This document shows, in pieces, positions 11,275 to 23,832 of a DNA stretch of 64,000 nt. Made by a program: the position numbers and the translations under genes. This stretch comes from Phascolarctos cinereus. Taxonomy: Eukaryota; Chordata; Mammalia; Diprotodontia; Phascolarctidae. The stretch is taken from the NCBI RefSeq assembly GCF_002099425.1, contig NW_018344037.1, positions 6,398,501-6,462,500 on the forward strand. Direction: 5' to 3'. Numbering within the stretch: position 1 is the stretch's first letter; every line of letters begins with the position of its first letter. The notes below the pieces were generated by a model that had not been told where the DNA came from, did not search any database, and worked only from the letters and a program-made list of their open reading frames with translations.

Positions 11275-12115
11275 GTTAGAAATTAAGACTGATTTGAGAA
11301 GGGTTCAGATTTGCCTGTGGTTGTGAATTTCCCCCTTTCGCACCTAACACAAGCATACATGCCACCACCTACAAAGGAATATTCTTTTAATTTTATCCAA
11401 CAGTGTTGGTATGGAGTAAAAAGAGTCAGAGAATGGATAATAATGTGAATGGTCTTATTATTGGGCCAATTACTAGTGTGAGTTCAGAGAGAGTGAAATT
11501 TACAGTATTGTGTGAAAACTGAGAGAATGAGTCAAGAGTATGTTTGTTGACACATCCAGGTCCAAATCCTACTCTAATGTTTTATAAGTGGGCCCATTCT
11601 GGGAATCCAAAAGTATTGTATTTCCCTCTTATGGTGAACTATAGGGACTAGGGGGAGAGTAAAGATTATTACACACTGTGAAAGTTAATAAATACAGGCT
11701 CCATGGATGACTAGCAAGACATATTAGCATCTATTACTATTGCAATGAAATATTTCTAGAATCTGAGTATAGTGATGACTGATATCTGACATGTTATAGA
11801 TGAATATCCTCAATATGGAAAAAGAGAACCTCACGGAGGTCACAAACAAACCCAGAACAAGATCATCAGAATGTGAATAGGTCAGGATTACTATGTACCT
11901 CAAAGAAATACTGTTAATTTAAAATAAAATTAAGTATGCTTTGTAATTGCAAAATGCTATATAAGCATGGCTTTATTGATATTAATGTTTCTGAAACCAC
12001 AGGAGACTACAAATAAATTGGATTTAAAAACTCCAAACCCTTGAATTCACATGCTTCTGATTTCCAATTTACATATTTCTAAGATGTACAAAAGGCTAGA
12101 TTAAGAAAATTTAAT
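11275..12115. other. unannotated DNA
   Basis: No gene or repeat family recognised in about 840 bp. Confidence 0.5.
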
Positions 12116-12117
12116 CC

Positions 12118-12275
12118 CTTGTTGAAATCCAGGAATATTTTGTCTATGGCCATTAACCACTCTGGGCCTTACTATTTTCATCTATAAAATGGAGGGAGGA
12201 GATGGAAGTTGGATTAGATAAACCCTGAGGGCTTTTTAATCTCTAGAACTCTGATTTTACAATCCTATGCTTTCC
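12118..12275 (+). repeat. CORE-SINE with CR1-like tail
   Basis: MIR-like core ('ctgggccttactattttcat', 'ctataaaatggaggg') followed by a tail of the 'ggattagataaaccctgagg' type that resembles CR1 3' ends. Confidence 0.65.
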
Positions 12276-14136
12276 CTTATTTCTCACTTTAAAAAGTGTG
12301 TTGCCAAAGGAAATCAGCTTTCTTTGTGATTGCTGCTTCCTTTTCTGTCTTCTTACAGCCTATTTCTTAAAATGAGTTCTTGTTTTTGACAGGAATCAAA
12401 GCCACATGTAACCTGAAGGATCCATGTTCTTCATGTGTGTTTTCTTTTTAAATCTGGCATTATATTTGATAATCTCCAGTGGCAAAGAATCCCTCTCCTT
12501 CTCCCTATTGACTCAAAGGTAATAAGGGAGATAAAGACTTCATATTTGAAGTTGAATAAAATTCTTAAATTGGATTGTGAATTTCATAGTATTTTAATAA
12601 AATTATATTTTCACCAGTCATATGTACAAGTTTCTTTAGTAACTTGGGATATGATTATTAAGGCTTTAATTTAAACTCATTAGGCTCAATGAGATGCTAT
12701 CTTAAAATTTGCTAATTTATCTTGAATATAGATTATCTTGTAATTTTTTTTTGATATTTCCCTAGCAGAAAAGCATTATTCTTCAGGCAGGAGACTGAAG
12801 CAAAATGGAAGATAAGTAGAAGCTGGTACTTCTACCCTAGTGTCCATTAGCCTTCTTCCTTCTACCCTAAGCAACATTCCCATGATTTACTCATTCTTCC
12901 TTTCACCCCCTCCAGCACTTTTAAAGCCCTCTTTGTTGTCCTTGGGCTTTATTACACACTTCAGTTGGTTCTGGGGTTTAGATTGCCTGAATTATTTTTA
13001 TAAGACTGTGCCCTCTTTTGTATTTTCCTCAGTTACCTTTCCTGTCTTTCAACTTAAGAGAAAAACACAGCACAATGTGCACTCAATAAATGATTGTTAA
13101 ACATTGTGTGAATACAAGCACACTATGACAGTGTGATATTGATTTTTTTAGTGATATTTAGTTTTGTTCTATTTTTAGCTAAGAAATTCCCAATTTACAA
13201 ACAGGTCATGTTCCAAGAGATTTTTTTCAGGCTGGCTGTTGGGAAGTCAAAATGAATTTTCCAAAAGAAATACTATGAAAAATAGGAGGTAAATGTCCAA
13301 GTGAATAGGCAAAAGACTATTTTAAATTCTAATATTTTAAAACGTGGGATAGGAATCACGCAACAAACCCTTTTGGGAATATCAAATAGCAAAAATAGGA
13401 TGAGATATATATCTCACTGACAGATCAATACTTTTACTACTATCCTTATAAATAGATCCATGGTCTTATTAATTTTCAAACTACCTCCAATGGTGCAAAT
13501 CCTAACCTATCCATGCTCTCTCATTCTGTAAAATTCTTGACCACATCTTCCCATAAATCTTCTACAGAGCCCACCCAGCTTGCAAAAGGCCATCTTCAAG
13601 GTCTATTAACACTAAATGAGCACTGACATAACATTTGGGTTATTCATTTGCTATTCGTCATTGTAACTACAAGACCAGTCCACTTCCTTTCCTGATCATG
13701 ACTCTCCTGGGGGATATGCATTATGCCACTTCTGGTAAACAAATCCTCATTGGTAACACTGGTAATGAGGTAGAGCTTATATACATCCACTTCCATTTCC
13801 CTTTGGGGCAAACGATATTTACATTTTCTGTAGAGTGTGGAGTTTCAGGATTCATAGTCAGAGAGAATCACCAATACAAACCATTTGTTTGAGAACAATG
13901 ACCTATCTTTTAAATAAAAAATGAGAAGAAAATGGATATTATATACACATATATATGTCAACATTGTTGAGGAGTTAGTCTTATTTATGTGACAAACAGA
14001 AGATATTATATGAGGCAAAATCAATTAATTTAATTGTATATTTTAACAAAAACTTTTGTAGATTTAAAAAGAAATCACCCAAAATAAGAAGAGACTAAAA
14101 ATATTTTTATTTTTTTCTGATAAAACATTCACTATT
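12276..14136. other. unannotated DNA with one weak L2 tail
   Basis: About 1.9 kb with no gene. A possible L2-like 3' tail in sense orientation lies at about 12985-13105 ('gcactcaataaatgattgtt'). The open frames here are short and show no domain. Confidence 0.45.
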
Positions 14137-14285
14137 GGGGTAGCTAGGTGGCACAGTGGACAGAGCACCAGATCTGGAGTCAGGAGGACCTGAGTTCAAA
14201 TTTGACCTCAGACAGTTGACACTTACTACCTGTATGACCCTGGGCAACTCACTTAATCCCATTGCCTAGCCCACCCCCCCAAAAA
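14137..14285 (+). repeat. WSINE1-type short SINE
   Basis: Starts 'ggggtagctaggtggcac', continues 'gagtcaggaggacctgagtt' and 'tgaccctgggcaactcactt', and ends 'cccattgcctagcc' plus a C/A-rich tail. It is well conserved and abuts the L1 remnant that follows. Confidence 0.9.
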
Positions 14286-14289
14286 TCCA

Positions 14290-14530
14290 AAATCTTTAAC
14301 GAATTGATAGAAATGTCTCAGATTAATTATTAATCTCCTAATGGATCAGTATACAAAGGATATGAACAGTTCTTTAAAAAGACAGTCTATAACCACTTGA
14401 AAATATTATTAAAATTATATGAAGATCAAGTAAATTAAAACAACTCTGATGTTAGCACGGCACATTAGGTGATTCTAGAAAGTAGTTAAAATGATAAATT
14501 TTAGTGTTGATTGGGTTATATAGAAACAGG
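14290..14530 (+). repeat. L1 ORF2 C-terminal fragment (left part)
   Basis: Decayed sense L1: 'caaaggatatgaacagttct', 'taaattaaaacaactctgat', then 'gttgattgggttatatagaa'. It appears to continue at 15005 after an antisense insert. Confidence 0.7.
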
Positions 14531-15003
14531 GTCATTATTTTTTTTAAAAAAATTATTGATACTTTTTTAAAAATAGCCAATATACCCATTTCCACTGCAC
14601 AGAATCTACCTTTGTCAAAAGAAAACTAGTTTAACAAAGCCAATTGTAATAGTGACAATGACTGTAATATTCTACACCTGTGGTTTTTACTTCTCTATCA
14701 GGGTAACAGAATTCTATTTCATCCTCTGTTTTCAAAGATCAAAATTGGCTACCTGAACTCTGGTGCCTTTTAATTTTTTTTATTGTCATTATGTAGTCAC
14801 ATACATATTGTTCTCCTGATTCTGTATTCTTGCTTTTCTTTGATATTCTTTCCATGTTCCTGCCTGCCTCATATCTGTTGCTTCTTATAGTACAATAATA
14901 TTCCAATACAATCACATACCACAATTTGTTCAGCCTCTCCTCAATTGATGGGCAGCTGCTTGAATCTGGCACATTATTATACTGCTGCTGCTGTAAACTA
15001 TGA
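14531..15003 (-). repeat. L1 3' end, antisense, nested in older L1
   Basis: Begins with T-rich sequence as expected of an antisense poly(A) tail. It then runs through the antisense L1 3' UTR: 'attgttctcctgattctgta', 'acaataatattccaatacaa', 'caatttgttcagcctctcct', 'caattgatgggcagctgctt'. It is 5'-truncated, about 470 bp. Confidence 0.8.
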
Positions 15004-15004
15004 A

Positions 15005-15350
15005 TTCTTACAATCTTTTGGGAAACGAATATGGTAATATATAATAACAACTATAAAACTGTTGACCTTGTGATCCCAGTCCTCAGATTGTACCCTAAGG
15101 AAGTTTTCAAAAGGAAATAAATAAATGATTATATAAGAAATATTCATAGTAGTTTCATTTGCAATAGTAAAATACTAGAAACAACCCACATGTTCAGGAA
15201 CTGGGGAATACTGAACAAATTTATATATGATTAATATAGGATATTACTACATTATAAGAAATGGCAAAAATGAAGAATACGAAGATATAAGGGAAGACAT
15301 GTGAAGCAATATAGAGCAGAGAAAATATAATATATATCCCCTCACCACAA
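15005..15350 (+). repeat. L1 ORF2 C-terminal fragment (right part)
   Basis: Sense L1 text resumes: 'caactataaaactgttgacc', 'ggaactggggaatactgaac', 'ctacattataagaaatggca'. It would be contiguous in L1 with the piece ending at 14530. Confidence 0.75.
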
Positions 15351-15354
15351 CTAT

Positions 15355-15475
15355 GTAAAATAAAGTGGTACAGATATCTGTTGCAGAGTCAGGAAAATAT
15401 GAATTTAAATAATCCTTTTAATAAACATCCTATTCAGAACCATGGACAAGTTGCTTAACCTCACAGTGACTTAGG
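15355..15475 (+). repeat. SINE fragment (tRNA-derived)
   Basis: Weak head and core of a marsupial SINE ('cagagtcaggaaaatatgaa', 'ggacaagttgcttaacctc'). Confidence 0.5.
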
Positions 15476-15479
15476 CAGC

Positions 15480-15631
15480 TGGTTTTTTTTGGTGAAGGTT
15501 GGGGAGACAATTGGGGTTAAGTGACTTGCCCAGGGTCACAGATGTATTAAGTGTCTAAGGCCGGATTTGAACTCAGGTTCTTCTGACTACAGGGCCGGTG
15601 CTCTGTCAACTGCACCACTTAACTGCCCCAA
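15480..15631 (-). repeat. WSINE1-type SINE, antisense
   Basis: T-run, then 'caattggggttaagtgactt', 'ggatttgaactcaggttctt' and the head 'gcaccacttaactgcccc'. Good match over its length. Confidence 0.9.
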
Positions 15632-16465
15632 TTTAGGGTGTTTTTGAGCCAATGAAATACAGGCCAGGTGATCTGCATAAGTAAAAGGAGTTTCTATACC
15701 ATGAGTTCTGTATACCTATGAAAACAACAAAAGTGATAGATCAAAAACTTAGAAAAAAATACACAGAAGAAACAGAAGCAAACAGGACTTTGTTGTTAAA
15801 GTCAATATACTTTAAAAATGCAAACTATCAATAAATTTTACTTTATAGTTTCTGTGAACTCAACTTTTATATTTTTCTTAATTATTAATAGTTATTAAGC
15901 TTAAGGTGGGGGGAAGGGAACCTGCCCATTACAATCTATAATGTACATGAATTATAAAACCAATGGCATTAACCTGATTCTTGAATCCTGGGAGGAGAGA
16001 GCTAAGCAGTTCTTTAGAGAAGACAGAATCAGAAAGCATTCGCTGCCTTTCTTGGTGTTAGGCACATTCTTGGGAAACATTTTGAAAGAAGTAAAATTTG
16101 TCCTTGACACTCTACAATTTCCTTTTTTGCACCTTCTCTCTCACATTCTACTGTCTTTTTTCTCAGACTTTCAAGTGCTTATTGTCCTAATAAGTCTTCC
16201 CTAATCCTCCCACAGCAGCACCTAAAATAGTCCTGTTCTTCTCTCCCAATCAATCCTTTATAACAGTGTTCTCAGCTTAGGTGACTGATAACTCTTTACT
16301 TCTTCTAGAATGAAGGGTTCCAAACCAATTGAGGGTCAGAGAAGTCTGGTGAGGCCTACACACTTCTTGGAATAATTGAACACAATAAGATACATAAGGC
16401 TGCAAAGGAAAGCAATTATATCGAAATGTAGTTTTTAAAAATTTAAGACTTCAAGAACCTTCAGA
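15632..16465. other. unannotated DNA
   Basis: No recognised element or exon. An 87-codon frame at 15941-16204 ends in a hydrophobic, phenylalanine/leucine-rich run; nothing else supports it as a gene. Confidence 0.5.
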
Positions 16466-16467
16466 AC

Positions 16468-16592
16468 AAGCTCTAGTTCTAGAGCTAGAGGCACTATATT
16501 AAAGAGATTTGGAGACCTCGGTTCTATCCCTAGTCAAGCCACTAATTCGTTGTATTTATGACATTGAGCAAGTCTTTTCACCATTCTCATTG
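16468..16592 (+). repeat. MIR-type SINE fragment
   Basis: Sense MIR core ('caagccactaattcgttgta', 'gacattgagcaagtcttttc'). An antisense L2 adjoins directly. Confidence 0.6.
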
Positions 16593-17338
16593 TTAATCGA
16601 TTGGCCAGCATTTACTGAGTGCCTACTTGACCAGGTAACGTGCAGTGAGAATACAAAGAAAGTAAAAACACTGATTCTGTTCTCAAGGAACTTACAGTCT
16701 AATGAAGGAGACCACATGCAAACAACCATACACATACATACACAACATAACTTGGAGATAATCAATAGGGAGAAGGCAATAGCATTAAGAGGTAGCAAGA
16801 AAGACTTCAGTCTTTCTACAGTAGTAGGTAGGACTAATTGAGATTTAAGGAAGGTAGGAGGTGGGGATGAGGAGGGTAAGAATTTTAGGAATGGGGGACA
16901 GCAAGTAAAAATACCCATTCAAAAGATCGAGTTTCATGTATTAGAAGAGCAAGAAAGCAGGTGTAACTGGATCACAGAATATTGGGGAGTGAAGGGAGGT
17001 AGGGAATGGGAAATATAAGGTGTGAGAATACTGGTAAGATGACAGCTGCAGGATATGGAGATCTTTATAAGCCAGAGGATTTTACATTTGGCCTTGTAGG
17101 TAGGGGACACTGGAGTCAGTTGAATGTGTATATGCATGTGAGTATGTGTGTATACGTGTGTGTGTGTGTATGTAACATGATCAGATTTGTGCTTTACGAG
17201 AATATGACAACTGAATGAAGAATATACTTCAGTATGGAGAGACTTGTAGCAAGGAAACCAACCAGCAGACTATTACAATAGCCCAGGCATGATGTCATAA
17301 GGGCCCGTACCAGGGAGGAAGCCATTTCAGAGTTTCAA
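16593..17338 (-). repeat. L2-type LINE 3' portion, antisense
   Basis: About 745 bp of antisense L2 in order: tail ('gcatttactgagtgcctact'), 'ctcaaggaacttacagtcta', 'gaatgggggacagcaagt', 'ggattttacatttggcctt', 'gactattacaatagcccagg'. A GT-rich microsatellite has grown inside it at about 17125-17173. Frames on either strand here are shadows. Confidence 0.88.
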
Positions 17339-17769
17339 CTTATTCATCTATAAACTGACTAGATTGGACAAGGGATCTTTTCACTTCTTGAATATCTAGA
17401 GGATGCTTAAAAGCCCACATACATCTCTATTTTGTTAAAAATTTTAATGTAACTAAGTGAATATTTTTTTAAAAAATGAAAGCACCCAGCATGTGGTAAG
17501 ATAGATTTCTCAAGAATTCTGGTAGAAGAGGGAACCAGTAGAGGCAAATCTTCCCTAGATTCCTGGCCCAGGATTAATTCTTGAAACAGTTCTTGTTTTT
17601 CAATGTTTCTCCTTCCATCTCAATTGAGGTTGTCTAAAATTTCCAATCCATCCACCTAAAAAAGATGCCCCTTCCTTTTATTCATGTCATTAGAGAAGAC
17701 AGAGTTTTGGTTTGGGAAGTTGGGGGATGTAGGAGAAATGTAATCATAGCTAATAAGTAGGTTGAAACT
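17339..17769. other. unannotated DNA
   Basis: Apart from a possible MIR-like scrap at about 17345-17385, nothing is recognised. Confidence 0.45.
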
Positions 17770-18018
17770 AGGCTGTATAGTAGATAGAACACCATCCATG
17801 GAGTCAGGAAAATTTGAGGTCAAATTTTGCTTTAGACATTTACTGGCTGTGTGACCTTATCCTTGGGCATATTTTTTCTGTTTCCTCATCTGAAAAATGG
17901 GGATAATATTAGTACCAACTTCCCAGAGTCGTTGTTAGGATCAGTTATGATGGTGTTTGTAACCTGACTGTCAGAGTATCTGGTACCTAGTAGGTGCTAT
18001 ATAAATGCTAGTTATTAA
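17770..18018 (+). repeat. MIR/THER1-type SINE, near full length
   Basis: Head ('gatagaacaccatccatgga'), core ('actggctgtgtgacctta', 'gtttcctcatctgaaaaatg') and tail ('tagtaggtgctatataaat') are all present. Confidence 0.85.
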
Positions 18019-18114
18019 TGACTTTATTTCACTTAAATCCAATTTGCACTTAAGTCAAGATATCACACTTCTCTTCAAAAACAAAGGATGAATAACAACA
18101 GCAACAACAACATT

Positions 18115-18755
18115 TTCTCATTCATTGTAAGTCACAGCCTTGGTACTACATTATCTTTCCTTCAATTGCACAAAATTAGTTGTCAAGTTTAATTTACTCT
18201 TAATCTGCAGTATCTCTTGTATTTATCCCTAGACTTTCTTCTCAATGCCACCACCCTAACAAAGCTCTTATTACCACTTGCCTGTACAATTACATTAACT
18301 TCCTAACATCATTCTTTCTCCCATTATAGTTCAACCTTCACACTTCTACCAGATTAATAATGTTATGTATAAATCTGACCATATCGTTCCTGTGCTTGGA
18401 AATCCTTTAGCAGTCCCCTGTTGCATAGAAAATAAAGTTAAAAATCACATTTCTGAGCATATACAATATATATAGTATAAATAGCTTATACTATTTGCTT
18501 CTATGCAAATTATGTCTTTGATTCCATATTGTATCATATCCATGGCTTTATACCAGTTATTCCTTATGCTTGAGATACTCTCCAGCATTCTTCACCTGTT
18601 GAAATCCTAATTTTGGTACTTTGATGAAGCTATGATATCATCAATGTCAATATGCCTTCCAGTGATACAGATAGTAACTCCTTCATGCCTGTACATCTTG
18701 TATAGTCCTTTGCTATGTCCTAATATAATTTCTCCACAAAAGATCCACCCATAAG
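18115..18755 (+). repeat. L2-type LINE 3' portion
   Basis: Sense L2: 'cttattaccacttgcctgta', 'accagattaataatgttatg', 'aaatctgaccatatcgttcc', 'gctttataccagttattcct', 'gatactctccagcattcttc'. Decayed but collinear. Confidence 0.82.
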
Positions 18756-19151
18756 CTCTATGTCAGTTATTTTTCATTTTCCCTACAAGACGAGCTGATC
18801 TCATTTTCTAGTCATACATGTATGTGATGGCTTCCTTTATATTGCTTCTCTTGACCAAGTCTTTATAGCAAATGAAAAAGCATTACAGATTACTCCTGTT
18901 CACACTGACCTTGAGGCAATCCTCAACTTTCTTTTGTAGAAACTTTGGTATTTCATGACTAGCAACTTCAGAATCAACAGAAAATTATTATTATTGTTTT
19001 TTGTTTCAACGAGAAATTGAGCATTGTTAAAAAAGGACTTTGTAATTTCTCAAAGACAGTCTGACCTACTCTCCTCCCAATTCTGTGGGTTTTCCATATT
19101 ACTTTATATCATACTCTCATGAATAAAACATAATTAATCTACTTGGTTTTT
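18756..19151. other. unannotated DNA
   Basis: About 395 bp without recognised features. Confidence 0.45.
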
Positions 19152-19392
19152 GTTGTTGCTGTTTAGCTGTTTTTCAGTTGTGTCACAGTCTTTGCAAGCC
19201 CATTTGAGGTTTTCTTAGCAAAGATACTGGAGTGATTCACCATTTGATACTGTAGTTCATTTTCAAATGAGAAAACTGAGGCAAAGAAAGTTAAGTGACT
19301 TGTCCAGGATCACATAGTTAATAAGTGTCTGAGGCTGTATTTCATCTCAGGTCTTCCTGACTCCATGCCCAGTGAACTGAATTTTACTCCTG
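19152..19392 (-). repeat. MAR1-type SINE, antisense, near full length
   Basis: Antisense blocks 'gttgttgctgtttagctgtt', 'aggttttcttagcaaagata', 'gtgacttgtccaggatcaca' and 'tcaggtcttcctgactccat' occur in order. Confidence 0.88.
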
Positions 19393-19464
19393 TGGATAAT
19401 TAGTCCAAACCTTTGAATGAATTAAAATCCTATCCATATTTTAAACTGTAGTCCACTAACATCT

Positions 19465-19668
19465 CCTCAATTAATTCTTCTCCGTGTCTCCCAGTCACTA
19501 AAGTGCTTTCCCCTTAGATTTCAAAAAAAACAATCTGTTTGCACCTCTTTTATGTCATGCAAGCTGACTGAGAGTAGGAACTATTCTCTTTTGATCTTTA
19601 TAGCACCAAAGTCTAGAATATTCAACATTCAACATTCAACAAATGCTTGTTAGCTGATTTAATCATTG
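19465..19668 (+). repeat. L2-type LINE 3' end
   Basis: Terminal L2 text: 'gagagtaggaactattctct', 'gatctttatagcaccaaagt' and an 'aaatgcttgttagctgattt' end. A small triplication of 'attcaac' lies at 19620-19638. Confidence 0.7.
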
Positions 19669-19839
19669 CTCTTGCAGTACAGTGATTTATAGATGTTACG
19701 TATTTTATTTCTAGATTTCACATGCCATAAAGTTAAGTAGTATTTCTTCTTTAATTTCTGTATTTATATCACCATCTATGTTCTCTGCCCATAATAGGTA
19801 TGGAATGAAGTTTATTTAAACTGTTACTTTTGCACAAAG

Positions 19840-19930
19840 GCAGCACATCCTTTATGTGCCAGCACTATGCCTAGTACGTAGTAGGGATTTAATTAAAGGT
19901 TTTTGGTTCATTCTTGATTTATTGATTGTG
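19840..19930 (+). repeat. L2/MIR-like tail
   Basis: Contains 'ccagcactatgcctagtacg' and 'gtagtagggatttaatt', resembling the shared L2/MIR 3' end. Short and diverged. Confidence 0.5.
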
Positions 19931-20961
19931 GGAGGATAGAAGGCAACAGATATTACATAATATTCTGGCTAAGCAAAAGCCCATTAAATACATTTTACTT
20001 GTAAACATTAGTAGCTTGAGGGAGAAGGTAGGGTAAACTAAAATGGACAAATTTGATATTAGTCCTATACTTATAATTGCCTTTTAGTATTCTCTGCAAA
20101 ACACAAACTAAAATTATATGTAGCAATAAAGCAATTTGAGCAAGAAAAATGGCTCTTTGTATGTTCATTAAATACAATTACCAATGTGAGATTAACCTCA
20201 ATGAGATTGCAATACATTATTTTATCCATCTTAGAAGATTCTCTTTCCTTCAAGTTCTTCATACATAACATTAAATTTACGAGTATGCTTTGCAGAAGTC
20301 ATTTCTGATCATTTTTATTTCAGGGAAATTTGAAATAGGGGCAGTAACCCTTTTGGGGTATGGTTAGCAACAGTCTGAGTAAGAATTCAGGTATAAAGTT
20401 GACAGTAATAACTTGAATCATTAATTCTAATGAAGAGCATGAATGTTGCTTTGCCTACAATTCTTTTAATTTGTGATGAAAGCCCATCTACTTAATTAAA
20501 AAAAATACTATATATGTACAGTAATACTAAACAAATGAAAAAGAATAGATAACATTTTTTTAAAATTTTATTCAATAAATTACAAAAACAATTAAAAAAG
20601 AACTTGCCACTGAGTTTAAATCATGAAAGAAACTGAAGCTCACATAAAGGCAATCTAGAAATAGATTAAAAAGAAATGCACTATTTTGACCATTTTTTTC
20701 TATTCATTCTCTGTTGTGTGTATAGGTAGGATGTGGGAGGTTAGCTGCTAAGCATATGATTATAGCATACTAGCATTTTGTTGAAGGGAGCTAAAGTATT
20801 AAAGAATTTGAAGTTAGGAGGGAGAGTATTCCAGGCCTTAGAGTACAAACTCTCTTTTTACTCTTAATAAGTATACATGTTGATTGATTGCTCTCATTAA
20901 CGGAAGCTGAAGAAATATTAAATACAGAGTCATGAGATTAGTGTTAATTTGTTAGTGGCTT
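19931..20961. other. unannotated AT-rich DNA
   Basis: No gene seen. A stretch near 20815-20885 resembles an L2 scrap ('gagagtattccaggcctta'). Confidence 0.45.
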
Positions 20962-21135
20962 GTAGTGTGGTATAAGGGATAGAATGCTATATTTGAAATC
21001 AGAGGACCTGGGTTCAAATTCTAGCTTTTCTATTTATCTCCTATGTGACCTTAGGCAAAATCACTGTTCTTCTTAGTTGCCTCACATATAAAATAAGACT
21101 ATCGATGGTCTGTAAGGTTGTTTTCAACTGTGATC
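20962..21135 (+). repeat. MIR/MAR-type SINE
   Basis: Contains 'gaggacctgggttcaaattc', 'ctatgtgaccttaggcaaaa' and the 'gatggtctgtaaggttgttt' tail. Confidence 0.78.
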
Positions 21136-22397
21136 GCACGTAAGTAGAGCATACAAGGTATTTAGAGCAAGACAAAATGGATCTTATAAACCACTAAATT
21201 ATCAACACTGATATTTTAATACACCCTAAAAGTCATGCTACCACCTGTACAGCAAGTACATAAAATGTTTTTTTTAAGATAATGACACTTAAAAATTAAT
21301 AGAAGAGTACACACTAATTTCTAACAGCTTGTTTATATTTAATATCTAGGGTTGAATAAGGAGGGAGGAGGGGTTAGATTTCAAAGAATCCCTGGCACAG
21401 TATTTTTCTGGTAGACATTATGAGAAAGCAACAAGGAGGAGTCTGTGCCATTTTTGTTGGTTTTGTGCTATTAAAGATTTATATTTAGTATATATCCTAA
21501 CTTTATACAACACAAATGGCAATAAAATTTAGATTTAAAATGGTGTTTTCTGAGACCTAATCCCATAGCCTAGATACCATTTGCTGCAACCATGAATAAG
21601 TTGTAATTTAAGGTCAAATTGTAAAACAAAATAATAATACTAATTTTAAAGTGACTTTTCCCCCATAAAAAGCAAAACAGTCAATAACTATAAAATACAT
21701 GAGACTTGCTGTAATCCTCTTTTCTTGGCCCAAACCATCTTATAATGCAGGCCTATTAATCCACGCTGTATACGACACAAAATGACCCCATATTACACAA
21801 ATTTTCTTTCTGTCTGTGATAAGTCTTACAATGATGTGCCAGTGCAATAGAGCTAGAAGAGATATGAAAGGCTGTGTAATATTATCTTTAGAGTAAAAGT
21901 CTCTTGATGTCTCTCATCATCTTCAGTACTTTGTGGATCCAAATCAGCCCTTTGACCTTTCTCAAAAACAGAAGAAATATGTGACAGTAGGTACTGGCAG
22001 AGAGGTAAAATGACTAAATCCCTGCCCTCATAAAGCTTACAATCTAGTTAGCAGTATGACAGGTACAGAAAAGATGAAATGGTTTTTAAGCTCATGATGA
22101 AGTTAATTTTCACTGATGCTAAAGGAAATAATGCTTTTTTTTTTACTTTTTCAAGCAAATATTTTGGGCAGTTAGAGTCTGTGTTATTTGAAAGTGTGTT
22201 TAGCATTTTAAAAATTAATTTGCAATGTAACAAGGATCATGACACACTATAACATTTCAAAAGTAGATTTAGGATTTCTTTCATTAGCAGTTTTTATGGC
22301 TAAGCTCTTTGCCTATTTGAAACGTGCTTCTATTAAACATACACTCACCAACAGAATTGACAGGTTTTTATGCTTTGTATTTCCAACTGACAAGAGA
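21136..22397. other. unannotated DNA with one short L2 tail
   Basis: No gene. An antisense L2 3' scrap lies at about 22015-22075 ('ctgccctcataaagcttaca'). Confidence 0.45.
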
Positions 22398-22634
22398 CAA
22401 GTATTCTTAATCTTTGTGTGTGTGTGTATATCAGTCTGCCTTTGGCAGTTGGGTGAAGCCTATGGATGCTTCTCAGAATATTTTTAATTTTATACATATA
22501 TATATATGTTGTGTGTGTGTGTATATATATATAATATATATATTTTAAAAGTAAACAGGTTACAAAGTAAACCAATTATATCAAAATAAAGTTACTCTTT
22601 AAACAAATTTTACACTTCATATTAAGAACCCCTG
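22398..22634 (+). mobile_element. hAT-like MITE with 'ttcttaa' inverted ends
   Basis: The left end ('caagtattcttaatctttg') and the right end ('attaagaacccctg') are inverted matches. Internal 'gggtgaagcctatggatgct' and 'ttacaaagtaaaccaattat' recur as reverse complements, diverged, at 49007-49207. TG and TA runs (about 22490-22545) have expanded inside. I could not find a matching 8-bp target duplication. Confidence 0.65.
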
Positions 22635-22636
22635 AT

Positions 22637-22832
22637 TACTAGAGACTTGGAATGTAGTCCTTGTTCTTGCACTAACTAGTTGTTTGGCCTTGGAAAAGTC
22701 TCTTGACTTCTCTCAGCTTTAGTACTTTCATTTGTTTAAAAAAAAGAAAGAAGGAAAGAAAAAATGATAAGGTAGGTTAGTTGATTTCTGTTTCTTTCTA
22801 GATCCTTTCTGATTTAAATATCACCTTTTAAA
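22637..22832 (+). repeat. MIR-type SINE
   Basis: Contains 'ttcttgcactaactagttgt', 'cttggaaaagtctcttgact' and a tail 'gatcctttctgatttaaat'. A-rich GAAA repeats interrupt it. Confidence 0.65.
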
Positions 22833-23789
22833 AGCAAACTAATTGTAGCCCAAAACATGCAAAGATGCCTATTTTCCAATGGAACAACACTGACATCCTT
22901 TGGCTTCCTCTGGGCTGACTAGTACTTAAAAGACAACATAGCAGGACGTATCTTTACATGTTTATGTATGCACACAAAACCTGTCTCTGCAATGTCAGAG
23001 TCAAAAGACTAGTTTTACCATTACTCAGGATAGATTGTGCTGAGTCGAATTTGTTGTATTCTATTCCATCAACAATTGCAGATTAAATCTGCCAAAAGGA
23101 TTATATCTATAAAATGGAAAACTGCAAACTCGGGGCTCCAAAAGTTCATAAAATGAATATAGTGCAGGCAGAAATCAGCAGAAATAAAGAAAGTAAATCA
23201 GGAATGTCTAAGTAAGCCTCAAATACCCTTTGGTAGTGGTAAACAAGGGCTGACTCACACAGTAAAAGGATGAGCAAAGGAGGTGGGGAAGAATGTGAAT
23301 AGCCACACAAAGGTCTGGAGATTTGAAAAAGAGAAGTCATGAAAGAAAAAAAAACACATAAATAAATCCACAAAAGCATCACTCTGGTTACTTATCAGGA
23401 CTGGTTGTAATTTAACTTGGCACACTGTTAATACATTTTCTTTCAATGCTTTGGTGTAATAGTCTGGCACCATCACTTATGAGAAGGAAAAATAAATTTC
23501 TCCTTTTTTAATTTAAAAATTAAAAAAAATAAAAGAAGTCATTTTCTCCCAATTTTATTACTATGTAGAACAGATTAGATTAGGCTGATTACCTTCGACT
23601 TGAACACAGAGAGCCATTCTCTCCTGGGGGGAGGGGAAGTTTGTCACCCAAAGCCCTCCTCTCTTCATGTACCCTCCCACCGCATTCACTTGCAAATCAG
23701 TGTGCTTGGAAAAGGCTGCACTTCCCCAGGCTCTAACCTTCCCATGGCAAGTGCTGTAGCTCTATCAGCAGAACCTTTCTCTGCTTGCT

Positions 23790-23791
<2 letters not shown>
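22833..23791. other. unique upstream flank of the candidate promoter
   Basis: No interspersed repeat is recognised. The last 200 bp (23600-23790) are richer in G+C than most of the window and contain 'ttgcaaat' at about 23691, an octamer-like half-site on the minus strand. This could be distal promoter sequence. Confidence 0.4.
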
Positions 23792-23832
<41 letters not shown>

